Below, piece after piece: positions 1 to 12,100 of a stretch of 64,000 nucleotides of DNA (positions within the stretch are counted from its first letter, which is position 1; each line of letters begins with the position of its first letter). The position numbers and the translations under genes were made by a program. Source of the DNA: Narthecium ossifragum (lineage: Eukaryota > Streptophyta > Magnoliopsida > Dioscoreales > Nartheciaceae); assembly GCA_963920575.1 (NCBI GenBank), contig OY986965.1, positions 14,708,290 to 14,772,289 of the forward strand, in the 5' to 3' direction. The notes under the pieces are model-generated. The model made no database searches. It had not been told where the DNA came from and saw only the letters and a program-made list of their open reading frames with translations.

Positions 1-1260
1 TGTTGCAATCAAAGGATTACGAAAGAAGATGAACATTTACATAAAAAGGAAAAGAGAAAACTCCAAACATTGCAACTAAACCCTATTTCATAGTTATTCT
101 CTTTTTTCAAAGAGAATACTGACATTCATTGATGTATATAAATGATAAATAGAAAAGAGAATATCGATAGGCATTTCCTGAACACCGAATCATCTTTCAT
201 AAGTATTCGCTTTAGCGAAAGAGAACACTGCCAGATCTATTCATGAAAATCATTCATAAAGAGAAAAGAGAAAAAATGCAAACAACAAGCATATCATTAT
301 ATCCTATTTCATAGTTATTCTCTTTTCCAAAGAGAATACTGACATACATTGATGTATATCAATGAAAAAGTTTTGAAGAGAATACTCACTTAGGTATCCT
401 CTTTTCGAAAAGAGAATGCTGACAACCTACTCATGAAAATTATTCATAAAGAAAAAAGAGAAAAATGCAAACAACACGCATAGCACTAAATCCTATTTCA
501 TACTTATTCTTTTTTTTCAAAAGAGAATACCGACATACATTTATGTATATGAATGGAAAATAGAGTTGCGAGAATACCAAATATTATTTCGTAGGAATTA
601 TCTTTTTCGAAAGAGAATACTGACAGATCTATTCGTGAGAATTATTCATAAAGAGAAAAGAGCAAAAATGCAAACAACAAGCATATCACTATATCCTATT
701 TCATAGTTATTCTCTTTTTCCAAAGAGAATACTGACATACATTGATGTATATCAATGAAAAAGTTTTGAAGAGAATACTCAGTTAGGTATCCTATTATCC
801 AAAAGAGAATGATGACAACCTACTCATGAAAATTATTCATAAAGAGAAAAGAGAAAAATGCAAACAACAAGCATAGCACTAAATCCTATTTCATACTTAT
901 TCTCTTTTTCCAACAGAGAATACTGACATATATTGATGTATATGAATGGAAAACAGAGTTGCAAGAATATCGAATCATATTTAATAGGAATTCTCTTTTT
1001 CGAAAGAGAATATTGCAATCCATTCGTGAAAATTATTCATAAAGATAAAAGAGTGAAGAGAAATATGCAAAATAAGAAAATTATTCAAAAACCGGAGATT
1101 CTTCATGAACACCAAATCCTACTTTAAAGGTATTCTCTTTATACAAACAGAATACCGACATACACTCAGGATTAATGATCAATGAGAGTGAAGACAGATA
1201 TGCAAAAATTAAGCATAGCACTAAATCCATTTTGCTTGAATCATCAAATGTACATTAATG
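1..1260. repeat. Satellite-like tandem array with internal hairpins
   Basis: Imperfect tandem copies of a unit of roughly 200 bp begin near 90, 305, 488, 700, 892 and 1127. The copies near 305 and 700 are almost identical, so the array looks like a two-monomer higher-order repeat of about 395 bp. Each monomer carries a hairpin, TTCTCTTTTTC-GAAAGAGAA or close to it, followed by a second small palindrome ATTGATGTATATCAAT. The right-most copy is degraded. The left edge runs off the window, so the array may be longer. No coding potential; the short ORFs in it are chance. Confidence 0.8.
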
Positions 1261-1522
1261 AATAAAAGGTTTAAACATAAAACTCTAGATTCTTGGAAAT
1301 CCCCTATTCTTCTTCCCGATGATTTTGAGGTCAGAAAATCCATTCAAAATAGAAGGGTAGTCATATATACCTCTTTCTTGGCCATTTTTTGAACGATTAG
1401 CAGGGAAGAATACGACGGGAAACTCCGGCTTGATGGAATATTGCTTCCGCAACGAGGTGGATGAGACGATTCCCTTCTTTAGAAGAGAGAGAAGATGGAA
1501 TAAGAGAAATCCGCTTCAAAAC

Positions 1523-1722
1523 NNNNNNNNNNNNNNNNNNNNNNNNNNNNNNNNNNNNNNNNNNNNNNNNNNNNNNNNNNNNNNNNNNNNNNNNNNNNNN
1601 NNNNNNNNNNNNNNNNNNNNNNNNNNNNNNNNNNNNNNNNNNNNNNNNNNNNNNNNNNNNNNNNNNNNNNNNNNNNNNNNNNNNNNNNNNNNNNNNNNNN
1701 NNNNNNNNNNNNNNNNNNNNNN
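1523..1722. other. Assembly gap (200 N)
   Basis: Exactly 200 undetermined bases. Any ORF crossing this stretch is an artefact. The flanks need not be contiguous in the real chromosome. The sequence changes character across the gap, from AT-rich to GC-rich. Confidence 0.99.
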
Positions 1723-2290
1723 GCTCAGGACAGAGAGAGCGAATGGAGACAGGGAGCGGGTACCATAACCCATCCCTCCCCTTCATCTCCAACCCGCCGA
1801 CCTCGCCAAAGCTCCCATCGACGCCGACCCTCGCCCAGCCCCGCCGACCTCAACCACGCTCCACGCCCCACGCCGCCGTCGACCTCGCCCTATCCGCTGT
1901 CGAACACCGTCGACCTCTCCCAATCCGCCATCGACCCCCGCCCCGGCCGCCGCCGACCTCGCCCTGCCAGCCGTCGAACGCCGTCGAGCTCGCCCAACCG
2001 GCCATCGGCCATACGATCCACGGTATGTTTTTTTTTCTTTCTTTTTCTTTCTTTCTTTTTTTTGACTCTTTTTTGATCCTTCCCACCCCTCTTCCTTACA
2101 GGCGACCATCTGTCTCATCTTCAACCTGCCATCGACCACGCCCCACGCCGCGCCACCGACCTCGCCGACCTCGCTGACCTCGCCGACCTCGCCGTCCTCG
2201 CCGAACCCGCCGTCGGCCACAAGATCCACGAACGTCGTCGATCCACGGTATGTTTTTTTCCTTTCTTTCTTTTTTTTTTGACTCTTTTTG
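1723..2290. repeat. CCGACCTCGCC low-complexity block with duplicated segment
   Basis: GC-rich DNA built from imperfect repeats of GCCGACCTCGCC and GCCGTCGA(C/A). A segment ending in ATCCACGGTATGTTTTTTT plus a CTTT tract and TTTGACTCTTTTTTGATCC occurs twice, near 2018-2080 and 2240-2293, so about 220 bp has been duplicated. Both copies end in a GTATGT-like donor followed by a T-rich tract, so this could be a leader exon and intron start. The long ORFs here are on both strands and repeat-driven, so I do not call a protein. Confidence 0.55.
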
Positions 2291-2909
2291 ATCCAGCGAT
2301 TTGAAGTTTATTCTTCGGTTCTTGAGTTCTCTTTTTGATTGGTTTTTGTTGGCCGACAGGTTTTTTTTGTTGTTCTTCTCATCTTCTTTAGTTCTTTTTC
2401 TTGATTTATTCTTCTCTTGAGTTCTTCTTCTTCTTGATTTCTTCTTCTCTTGAGTTCTTCTCCTTCTTGATTTCTTTCTCTTGAGTTCTTCTCATCTTCT
2501 TCTCTATGATGTTACGCTAGACTGCACTATGTTTTTTCACACTGTTCTTCCTCTCTCAAAGTTCTAATCTTTAGCCATAAAAAAAACCAATTTTGTAGTT
2601 TGCATTGTATCATCGATTCCTTTTAGTTTTGGTTTTTCCCACCTTCTCTTCTCTTATTGATGTCGCGAGCATTGATGTCGCGAGCATCGATTCCTTTTAG
2701 CAAGTACTTCTAGAAATAAATGTTCTGATCTAAGAAAGAGCTTTTGTATTATCTCCTAACTGCCACACCTGGATGTAAAATCCTGATCAAGAATTGTCCA
2801 AGCCTAAACTCTCTTTTTGATAGTTTTCTTCCAGATTCCCTTTTATAAGTTCAGCTAATAAACAAGGTAGCAGAATTTAGTGCTTTTATGAGAATGTATG
2901 ATGCATGTT

Positions 2910-2935
2910 TCTAATCTATAATCTCCTTTTCAGTC
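2910..2935 (+). repeat. 26-bp polypyrimidine/acceptor-like repeat, copy 1
   Basis: A 26-mer beginning TCTAATCTATAATCTCC and ending TTTTCAGTC. It is identical to 5663-5688. Both copies end in a consensus 3' splice acceptor with a branch-like CTAAT, so they look like duplicated intron ends. Confidence 0.6.
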
Positions 2936-3206
2936 TTCCCACCTACACTGCTAGCAGCAGCAGCAACCCTGCTCTTATTTAGCCCTCCTCTACTTATTAT
3001 CCCTCCTACGCTACACCCCTTCTCTTTTTTTTTTATTGATTACATAATCCAAAGGCTGGGGGTAGAAGAGGGGATTAGAAGCCTGTAATCGGTGGTCTGA
3101 ACATGCTAAACAATTCCCATCTAACATCCTCACCATAGTCTTTACTACCCTTTATTCTTTTTCTTCGTACATTCCCCCACTCATCGACCAACCAACTAAC
3201 CATGCA

Positions 3207-3330
3207 TGGGGAAACCACTTCTAACAGAGAGCTGAAGCTATTAAGTTGCGTAATTTCAGGGAACCCCCACTTCTAACAGAGAGCTGAAGCTATTAAGCTA
3301 TTAAGCTATTAAGCTATTAAGCCAACAAGA
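3207..3330. repeat. Short tandem duplication with AAGCTATTA repeats
   Basis: The segment CCACTTCTAACAGAGAGCTG occurs twice about 60 bp apart. It is followed by four to five direct copies of the 9-mer AAGCTATTA near 3286-3322. This is a simple slippage-type expansion. Confidence 0.75.
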
Positions 3331-3495
3331 ATGCAGGGAACCCCAAACAAAGGTGTTCTGTCCAGTTAGAAGACAAGAATCAATGTTGATATATATATTA
3401 GCTCTACATGCAATTCCCATTTTTTCTGTTTAACTGGAAGTATCACGGAATTATAGCCTATATGCTAAGAGTGAACTGCAAATATATGATGCATC

Positions 3496-3555
3496 CTCTG
3501 AGCATTAATCATGAAGGACACAATGGTGGCAGAGCATTAATCATGAAGGACACAA
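3496..3555. repeat. Tandem GAGCATTAATCATGAAGGACACAAT-type duplication
   Basis: The motif GAGCATTAATCATGAAGGAC appears twice in direct tandem, separated by a few bases (GGTGGCA). No coding meaning is evident. Confidence 0.7.
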
Positions 3556-5322
3556 TTTCAGTCATATCTGCCAATCATATTGATTTTTTTTAATTGCATC
3601 ATTTGCCAAGTTCAAAACCAATTTTTTATCTGTTTTTTAGTATTCATTTTGTGTGTTTAGTTCTTCACTGTGTCTGTGTGTAATGGTACCGAATGTGGCA
3701 AGTGTCTTGATTGTTGGTTATATAAACGCCAAGTGAGTTTCCTTTTTATTTCTTTCTTTCTCTCTTTCGATACTATTTAGAGTAAATGCCTAAATGTGGC
3801 AAGTGTATGGAATGATTTTTTTTCCAGTTATATGAATGCCATGTTCGAGCTGCACTCTTGATCCTTTTAGCTCTTCAATCTGCTATTCTGTTAGTTTTTT
3901 CTCAAAATTTTGGAAGATCACCCTATTACTTTTAAGGCTTGGGAAGTTTGATATATAATCTTCTACTTATTTAGATCTGTTCTTATAGAAATTTTCTATG
4001 CAGATAAAAGTTGCAACCAAATTTTATGTATATTTGTAATGTCTCTTTTTTTTTTGATACTCTGTCCAATTTACGCATGATACGAGATTCAACAATTAAC
4101 ATAAATGCCGCAGTTGCAAACTATTTGACTTCTATTCCTATTCTAAGTAACTTTTAAGAAGCAGAGTGACTCTTTCAATGAGTGTAAGACCTTCGATTAA
4201 GATCCTTTGAACCTAGGATATTTGATTCTAGATTTATGGAAGTCTAGATTAGTTTGGTTTCAAGAATCAGGGAAGGTTTTAAGTTAATGGATTTTAGAGC
4301 TTTATTTCAGTATTAGAAGGGACTTTATTTGCTCGAATATAGAGAAGAAGGGAAGGAAGCATAAAGTATGAGGCATACTTTTTTCCAATCTTTCCAAGGA
4401 GATTGAATGGTGATTCCTGCTAATATCACAAAGTTTGCTATCTAAACTCATATGTCAAGATCAAACACATACTTTAAGCATAAGTTCATAATTTTGACTT
4501 TGACTAGAAGGATATTATCTTAGGATGTAATATATATAGCCCAATGTGAGAACCAGTTGGGTACTCTCCCAAAAAGATGTATTGCAGTGCCCGCTTGGTT
4601 GGTAAATCTAGATCTGAAAGATGCAAAGAAATATGGCTTAGAAAGCCGAAAATATGCATCACATGGCATATATGGTATTCCCACCCGGTGAAACTAGAGC
4701 AAATGTCTCACAAATCTGTACTTGAGTTTCTTGAAAAGTTTTAGAACCTCATATGAGGGATTATGACTCTATTTTAAATATGCTTTTGGGTTATTTCCAC
4801 AAATTATATCTTAGCCAGTGGGCGGCTCTATGTAGTCTATCCATACATTTGCATGAACTCTTATGGAAACCAAATGCATATTTTGTGAGAGGGGCTGCTA
4901 TCAGACTAACTTTATGTTCCTCCTGTAATAATTAAAATGGCACTCTTTTTTAATCATAACATGGAAATTTTCTGGATCTCAGGTTCCTATAGATTCGTGT
5001 GTTGTAGGGGTGCAATAGCCTTCTTGCAACATGTGATATTTATCTAGGGGCTTAGATCTGATTGTTTTAATGAGCAAGTGTTTGGCTGTATAAGTGGAAT
5101 TTATGGATGCATAAACCCCACTTATACAGGAAACAAATTAGTACCTACAGAATGGCAACTTTCTTTTTAATGAGCAAGTCTGAAGCTAATCTAATCAAGC
5201 GTACTAATAACAAATAAAACAGTATTATAACCCCATAACGTTCCATCTTTATGCTCTTACTTATTGACTTGATGATTTACTACCATAACAGTATGATAAC
5301 CCCCGCGCGCCGGTTGATAAAC

Positions 5323-5347
5323 CTGACCCGTTTAATAAACGGGTCAG
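5323..5347. repeat. Perfect 25-nt palindrome
   Basis: CTGACCCGTTTA, one central A, then TAAACGGGTCAG. Related imperfect copies of the same motif follow up to about 5450 (CCATTTAATAAACGGGTTCGG). It resembles the terminal or internal motif of a small non-autonomous transposon, but I cannot define its ends. Confidence 0.7.
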
Positions 5348-5686
5348 ATTCGGGCCTCGCGCTAAGAAGGTTTGGTCTGAGGTTTTGAACCTGATCCATT
5401 TAATAAACGGGTTCGGGTTGATTAACCTGACCCATTTTATTAGAAAAGGATTGGAATTATTTGTGCTGGTTTGGCGTGTTTATTATGAATATCACATTTC
5501 ACACTTCATTCTTTAAACGCATGTCCACCTATTGCGATTAGTGCTTCTCCGTATTTCTGGCTGTTGGCCGTTGATAGATTGGTGATTATTCATTATCTTG
5601 AAGATCTGATAAGAATTTCTTACTTTGAATATTGTTTTCATTTTTGCAATTTTGTCTATCAATCTAATCTATAATCTCCTTTTCAG

Positions 5687-5822
5687 TCATCGTTATGGAG
5701 CAACATTCGGCAAAAATTACTTATTCGACTATTTGACTGCCACAGTTGATGAAATTCATGAAGTTCAAGCTAGAAAGTTGAAGCTGGAGTTTCAGTTCCA
5801 ATCACTGTGGAGACATGTATGA
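5687..5822 (+). pseudogene. Possible orphan exon, product unknown
   Basis: An open stretch directly after a consensus acceptor (TCCTTTTCAG, 5677-5686). It reads through about 44 codons, with a soluble-looking sequence including YLFDYLTATVDEIHEVQ and KLKLEFQFQSLW, and ends at a TGA. The composition (charged, heptad-like L/E/K pattern) looks more protein-like than surrounding ORFs. I do not recognise a family. The same 26-bp acceptor occurs at 2910-2935 in front of a different sequence. It could be a captured exon or chance. Confidence 0.25.
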
Positions 5823-7940
5823 TGGTAATTAGATGTCAAGTTGATAGAATAGAGAAATGTTGATATCTGATGATGGTATAAGAATCGTATGGCAAAAGGC
5901 TGTTAAACAAATATTTACAACAATAACTTACTGATTCTGAAGTTGTTTGGTTTGCTGCTGTTATTGGTAATACTATGTTACTTAGAGATTAGATATTAGC
6001 CAATTCTTTAGAAGATTGGGTCATCAAGATCAGATAGAGTCATTACATAGATGGTTATTGAATCCTGTGATGAATTTATGACTTTATGGATGATTAAGCT
6101 ACACAGTTAGATTGTACTAAGGACATGCGAAATGAAGTTTGCACTATTGCCCAATCCAAATAATGAACTAGGCAAAAGATGGCATTGTGCTAAATGTGAA
6201 TTCTCAAGGATTATGCTTATTTTGTTATTGTACACAGTTAGATTGTACTAAGGAGCTTGATTAATATTTTGTTATTGTGCAAACTTAAAATTTGCCAGTC
6301 TTATGCTTATCTCCCAATGTGAAATGCATCGCAAGTTACAAAAGGCCAGTTACTAACTGTACATTGGTTTATAGATTTATAGATTGAGTTTTTTTCTCAA
6401 GGATTACATTAATGCAAATATCAATTCTTTTGGTGAGTTAAAGTATAATGGGTTGTATTTTATTGATTAGTTGAGATCATCGATGATGGTACTCGACATC
6501 CTCAAATCTCTACGTAACTGCTTTTACTGGTTTGGAACGGACTACCCATTATAAGTTAGAATATAAGTGAATTGAGCTCAAATGTAAGCAAATGGAATTG
6601 TGACATATAAGCTACAGATCTAAACTCACAGAATGTAACATGCTCATCTTATGAGTATGTAATAGATTAAATCTGACAGATAGCTCAGGGAGACCTATCG
6701 ACGTGGAGCAATAGGGGAAATGAGCATGTAGGGAGAGCGCATATGCCATGTGGTTAGCAGGCCTAGAGTTTATCAGAAGGTTATAGCTGAAGTATTGATA
6801 GAGTTCATGAAAGATTATTAAGTCATGCATAACATTGGTAGATCTAATCAACACTTAAAGTCTATTATGGGTAAAAGTTGCTATTTGGGATAGGTGAACA
6901 TTTGAAGTGCATCAGTTCTCATTCGAAGGTTGTGATGAATATTTTATATTTCTTCTTAACCAAGTTATTGCTAGCTAAATGCTTGCTAATGTTATGGCGA
7001 CTACAACTATCTCTAACAGGTTGTAAATCCAGCTTACTATGGACTGGAGGACACAGAAACCAAAACATTAAATTCTTTCCTTTCAAATTGCCTAAACTAC
7101 AGCCACATGAGATGCTATTATGCACTTGAGATTGCAACTTTAAGCAGGGCATTAAATTTTTACAATTCCTGCAGCCCAGGGTTTCTTCATTTGCTCAGAA
7201 AAAATGTGAACTAGCGTGCATCCTCAATAACAAGAGATTCTGATCAACCATCACCCTAATCCTGACTACCCATCCGCGGTCCTAATGGCTAGATCCGAGC
7301 TACCCGAGAGCCTCGGATCGGCGATCAACCCATCGCCCGCCTAACCTCAGATGCCTCTAATGCAATCAAGATGCATGAAATGCTCAGGCACAGATAACAA
7401 GATATAAGCATGCAACAAGATGTCACTAATCATACAGGGCTAGGCATAGCTTGCAGCTAGCCAAAGAGGTAAGCATAACAAAGGCATCAAATACAGAATA
7501 AACTATGCTAACCAACAAACATCCGAGCAAAGCATTCAACACAGATATACAATAGTCTTCAGTGCACTCTTGCACCTGACAGACTAAGGTTCCACAGTTA
7601 CCCCGCAGGTAACTGGCCACATTTATACAATAGCCCTCGGCACTCGCCGGCAAGAGGCTAAGGTTCCACAATTTCCTCATTAGCTAGCACTCATGGCTAA
7701 CTAATGGTTAGACAATCAAAGAAGCATTTAACTACTAACATACATGTATTAAATGCAATCAAAACCATAGATTTGTCTAAAACGGGAACTACTCGAATCG
7801 ATCCTTAAACTCGATAGAAATCCTTTGAAAACACTACAAAATCCATTTAAAAACTTCCCAATATGTTTAAAGATCAATCACGATTGAAAGCCATCCAAGA
7901 AACGCCATAAAACCATGTTCAAGGGCCCACGGACGATGTC

Positions 7941-8249
7941 ACGGTCGATCCTCCGATCGACCGTGAGGCCATGGACGATGTCACGGTCGATCCACCGATC
8001 GACCGTGAGGCCAAAACGAGGAAAACCACATGAGAGCCCAAAACGAGGCAGAGCCTCACGGACGATGCGACGGTCGATCCGACGGTCGACCGTGAGGCAG
8101 GATGAAAAAGAGAGAGAACACACGGTCGATCGGCCCATCGACCGTGGGAGGCTAAAATCCTGACAGAGCCTGACGGTCGATCCGACGGTCGACCGCCAGG
8201 CCTAGAAAGTGTAAAACAACACTTAACGGTCGATGCACCGATCGACCGT
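7941..8249. repeat. Array of six 24-nt palindromes ACGGTCGAT-N6-ATCGACCGT
   Basis: Units start at 7941, 7983, 8070, 8122, 8173 and 8226. Each is 24 nt: a 9-bp arm, a 6-nt loop, and the complementary 9-bp arm, with at most one or two mismatches. The loops differ (CCTCCG, CCACCG, CCGACG, CGGCCC, CCGACG, GCACCG), while the arms are nearly constant. Most spacing is 51-53 bp, with one of 42 and one of 87. The array lies inside the LTR and would be transcribed if the LTR promoter near 8790 is used. Confidence 0.9.
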
Positions 8250-8787
8250 CGAGCCTCAGGCACAGTTCATCAGAACAGTGCCGAAAATCCATTTCTTTGG
8301 ATTTCAAGGATCAAATCAAGTTGGAATTCGATGAAACTTTGCAAGCATGCATAAAAGATGATGGGGAATCCAATGATGCAAAGAAATCATATTTTCGACG
8401 GTTAAATCATCAATTTAGGTCAAAACGACTGAAAACCGATAAACGGCGAGAATACGGAAAACCAGCCGTTAAAATGCCGAAGTCGCGGGGGTAGGAATAC
8501 AAGAAACAAGCCACATCACATGTGCTACAAGTTACACAACATTCTAATAAATATCCCTACAGCGAACAAGCATTAAACCTATCCTAGGAGAACCCGATCC
8601 AAGGATCGAGGTAGAAACACCTACTTGAAGATATAGGGCAGCTCCTCCACGCATCCGTCAACTCCGATCGCCGGAAAACCGCTCCTCGAAGCCACGCCTC
8701 CAATGCCCTAGCACCCAGCCGAAGGAGAGAGAGAGAGAAGAAGAAAGAGAACGGCAGGAGAAAAGAGAAAGAAAGAGAAAGGAGAAA

Positions 8788-8798
8788 GGATTAAATAG
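8788..8798 (-). promoter_or_regulatory. Putative LTR TATA element
   Basis: The minus strand reads CTATTTAATCC, followed by a long CT-rich tract (TTTCTCTTTCTTTCTC), typical of plant LTR promoters and leaders. The same arrangement recurs in the other LTR and in the LTR fragment at 44640-45354 (CTATTTAAACCC). Confidence 0.45.
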
Positions 8799-9087
8799 AA
8801 AGCTGGAATCCATCACAGCCGTCCGATTCGATCTCTCCCGATCGAGCTCCGATCCTCTGATCGGACGCACGCTAAAGGTTCTAATCAAACACATACATCA
8901 ATCAAAGGCCATGTGTGCAACGCGGGTGTGAAACTGACCACCAGGGAGCATATTTACCAAAATGCCACTGGGGTCAAAAACAGCGATGCGATCAACCGAT
9001 CGCATCCCAAGGCCAACCGGGCCAAACCACAAACCCAGACCCTCGATCTAACGCGGTCGGACCAGGTTGGAGGTACGGGTCCTCACA

Positions 9088-9130
9088 ACCTATTACCCTT
9101 AAAGAAATTTCGTCCCGAAATTCAAGGGTA
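9088..9130 (-). promoter_or_regulatory. Polypurine-like tract before the 3' LTR
   Basis: The minus strand reads TTTCGGGACGAAATTTC, then TTTAAGGGTAATAGG, immediately before the LTR start TGTGAGGACC. Plant chromoviruses typically have a GACGAAATTTCTTTTAAGGGG-like sequence at this place, so it marks the priming site for plus-strand synthesis. The tract has been interrupted by T residues. Confidence 0.6.
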
Positions 9131-9139
9131 GGGTCGAAA

Positions 9140-12100
9140 AAGAAGAACCAACTAGTCCTTGTGGCACGAACGCCCACACAAAGGAAACTACCTGCTGAGT
9201 CAAACAGTCGGGGAAAAACACTGGCACCTGCAATCCCCTCGGTCACACGACAAGCCCTCTGCACCACCATGCCTCTGCCTGATCATCACTAGCAGTATCG
9301 ATCTGCATCTTAGCATCTGCTCTCGTCTGCCCACAATCTGCACTAGCTGCTCTATGTAGGCGACGTCCTCCTCGACTATGATGTCGTCGTGTCTGATCAT
9401 GCGGGACGGATACTGACTGTACTTCCTCAACACCGAACATGTGGCGGAAGGACACGCAACTGACGAGTGCGTAAATAAGCTGATATGTAAGCAAACCCTC
9501 TGTCGCCAACTGCGAACTCTAACGGCTGTCACCTCTGATCTGACCTGCACTGACCTCTCTACCTCAAAAGGTGCAACGCCGGTGCTGAGCCGTCAACTGC
9601 TGAAGTAGGCAAACTCCGCCATGAGGATGTGCTCTCGCCGTCTAACATTTGCATCATCAGTACGTGCTCTAAGCACGTCAACATGGGTCTGAATGGCCCT
9701 CTCTGACCGTCTGTCCATCTGTACCGCGAGATGCTATGATGGAAGTCAACACTGTGATTATCGGCTCCTAAGAGGTGTACTAGACTCAAGTCTGTGATCC
9801 TGGAATCATGACCTGAAGTGATGGAAGCTGAAACATCACGCCATCTGATCACCTCTCCGACATGTGGACTGCTATGTGGCACACATACTCATCTCATATG
9901 GTATGTGCTGACCTGACCTCTGCATCTGGTGCCAACCAGGCTGATGACGAACTCCACGATACACCTCCATGCCTCCTGAATGAACTGCAACAGGAGAGGG
10001 GTGAACCTCACATAGGATGTCCTCGTGCAACTCTGGATCTGCTACTCCACCACTGGGGTACAATCAACTGTCTGCCAAAGCCGTCAGGAATCTCTACATG
10101 CTCGATGTCATCGTCACTCCACGCCGTCATGGTTCTGGGGCAAACTCTCGGAGTAGGGCTGCCTCGGCCTCCACCTCATCTGGCCTCTGCTCTCTGCCAA
10201 CTCCGGCTGATCCTCTGTGCGAAGGAACCTTCAAGAACACTCTGCCAGGGACTGAGAACTCCACAGATCATCGCCTCTGATCTAAATAGCTCTCTCGTCT
10301 GCTCTGCGCTAATCTCCCTGAGGACTGCCTGATGACATCTGGGATGGTGAATGATGCCTCAACAACCTCGGTTGACCAATCGGACGAACGGCACGAACTG
10401 CCGTACTAAACCAAGACTGGCACTGCATCCGTCTGGACTGATGATCGCTGCACTAGGCAAACTCCAGCAAGGGAAGATGCTCCTCTCAGCTGCCTCCTGA
10501 AATCTGGTGATGACGTCCGCCAAGGTGTGCTTCCGCTCCCACTCAGACACAGGAAGGAGCTGCAATGGATCTGTCGGATCCGCAACACTGATACATAAGC
10601 ACAACCTGCGATCTGCTGACGCTGTCCAGCTCTCAGTCACGTGCTCGGTACCAACCGCAGCATGGATCTCAACGAGCTCCGGGTATATACCCTGGGTCTA
10701 TATCACTCTGGCCGGGAGAGCTAGGATGCTGCAACCACCAAAAGGGAAGTCATCTGGAATATGACCCTCGAAACCTGATCCAACTGACTACCTGTCTCCG
10801 ACAAGCTGACAATCTGCCATATCTGCTCTAGCCTCTCTAACAACTGCTGGTGGCTATTACCCTTAAAGGCACTGACGCAGTGACTTTAAGGCAAAAGCCC
10901 CGGTCTCCTGGCCACTCTGGTCAACGGTCCCGCAATCTTGGAGATGCTTCTACTGAACCTCAAATATCGTCTCCGACCTCTGCCGTCGCACATCTGTGTC
11001 AAGCTCGGCTGAATCGATCGATCCGCCTGCCGCTGAGACTGCCTGTCGGTCGAAACCTACCTCTGAAGGCCAACACCTCGAGTTGGGAGCCAAATAACGC
11101 CGATACACCCTCGGCAGCTGCGATGTAAACACCAAACATTGCTCGTGCTCCTCCTCAACACGCCAGTAGATATGATGTTGTCGACGACGCCACTGCAACT
11201 GATCAGGATACGGCCTGAAGATCCTCCACATCACATCTGTGAAGATTGCTGGTGCGTTCGTCAGACCAAACTGCATCACTGTGAACTCGTACAGTCCGTA
11301 CCTCGTACGGAAGGCTGTCTCTGGGATGTCGCAATCCCGAATCCTCAGCTGGTGTAGTCTATGCGAAGGTCAAACTCTGAAGGAGTCGACGAATCTCTCA
11401 ACTGCTAATCCATCATCATCACACTGCAGCGGGCGCATACTCTGTGCTGCAACACTATCCAGCTTCCTGAAGTCTATGCATCTATGGAGAGAACCATCCA
11501 TAATCAGAACCGGAACACACTCTGAGGCTACACACCTGGGCGAACGAAGTCCCGAGCTACTGACTCGGCTGATTGAGTCCTCGACTCTCCAAACACTGGC
11601 AGCATCCACGTGCGATCTCGCAACACTCAAGACTGCCCAAAGGAACCTCAACCTCGAACTCGGTGTCCCGCGAAGGCGACAATACAGAAAGCTCTTCATA
11701 AGGGACAGCTGCACAAACAACAACAACAAACGAGGGGAAGCTGCTCTCCAGAGCACCCTCGAAAACAACGGGGAGGAAGTTCACCACAAGCCGGTGAACA
11801 AACCCCAGCTCTCGACAAGCAGAAGGATCGCCGAACCGCGATCTTCAACGAGAGCGAAACAATGCCGTCAGGTGTACCTACGACACCTTCCCACGGCCAA
11901 AGGAGCACAACCCGGTGCGTAACCAACCGACGCAACCGAGGAAGCCGTCGAACCCCAACGTGTACCACACGCGGGCGACGGACACCTAGAGGTTCCGAAA
12001 CGCACCGACAAGAGCAACCAACCCAAGCTCTTGTCCCAATCGGTGGTTACTCACAAAGCCACACCAGACTCCAATCCCAAGCCAACACGGCCACACGAGG

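Larger units (their letters stand above)
2294..7208. other. No convincing gene; AT-rich non-coding DNA
   Basis: About 4.9 kb of AT-rich sequence without a long ORF. It holds short local duplications (3207-3330), a duplicated acceptor-like 26-mer (2910-2935 and 5663-5688), a perfect 25-nt palindrome (5323-5347), one possible exon (5687-5822) and T-rich tracts. It may be the left part of the Helitron at 16406, now split by the gypsy element at 7209-16405. I could not find a Helitron 5' end here. Confidence 0.5.
7209..9087 (-). repeat. 3' LTR, truncated
   Basis: Collinear with 14045-16405 from AACTAGCGTGCATCCTC to the end GGGTCCTCACA, with only scattered differences. It lacks the part matching 13354-14044 and lacks the 482-bp duplication seen in the other LTR. 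It contains a TATTTAAT-like promoter element on the minus strand near 8790 and an array of six short palindromes at 7941-8249, downstream of that promoter. Confidence 0.9.

Noticed and set aside
1461..2177. Long ORFs on both strands around the gap and the CCGACC repeat
   Set aside because: They cross 200 N or consist of Pro/Arg/Ser repeats translated from a GC-rich simple repeat; both strands are open equally.
7915..8263. ORFs with repeated RSIxRSTVR or DRRIDRDIV peptides
   Set aside because: They are translations of the palindrome array in the LTR, open on both strands because the unit is self-complementary; no protein family.
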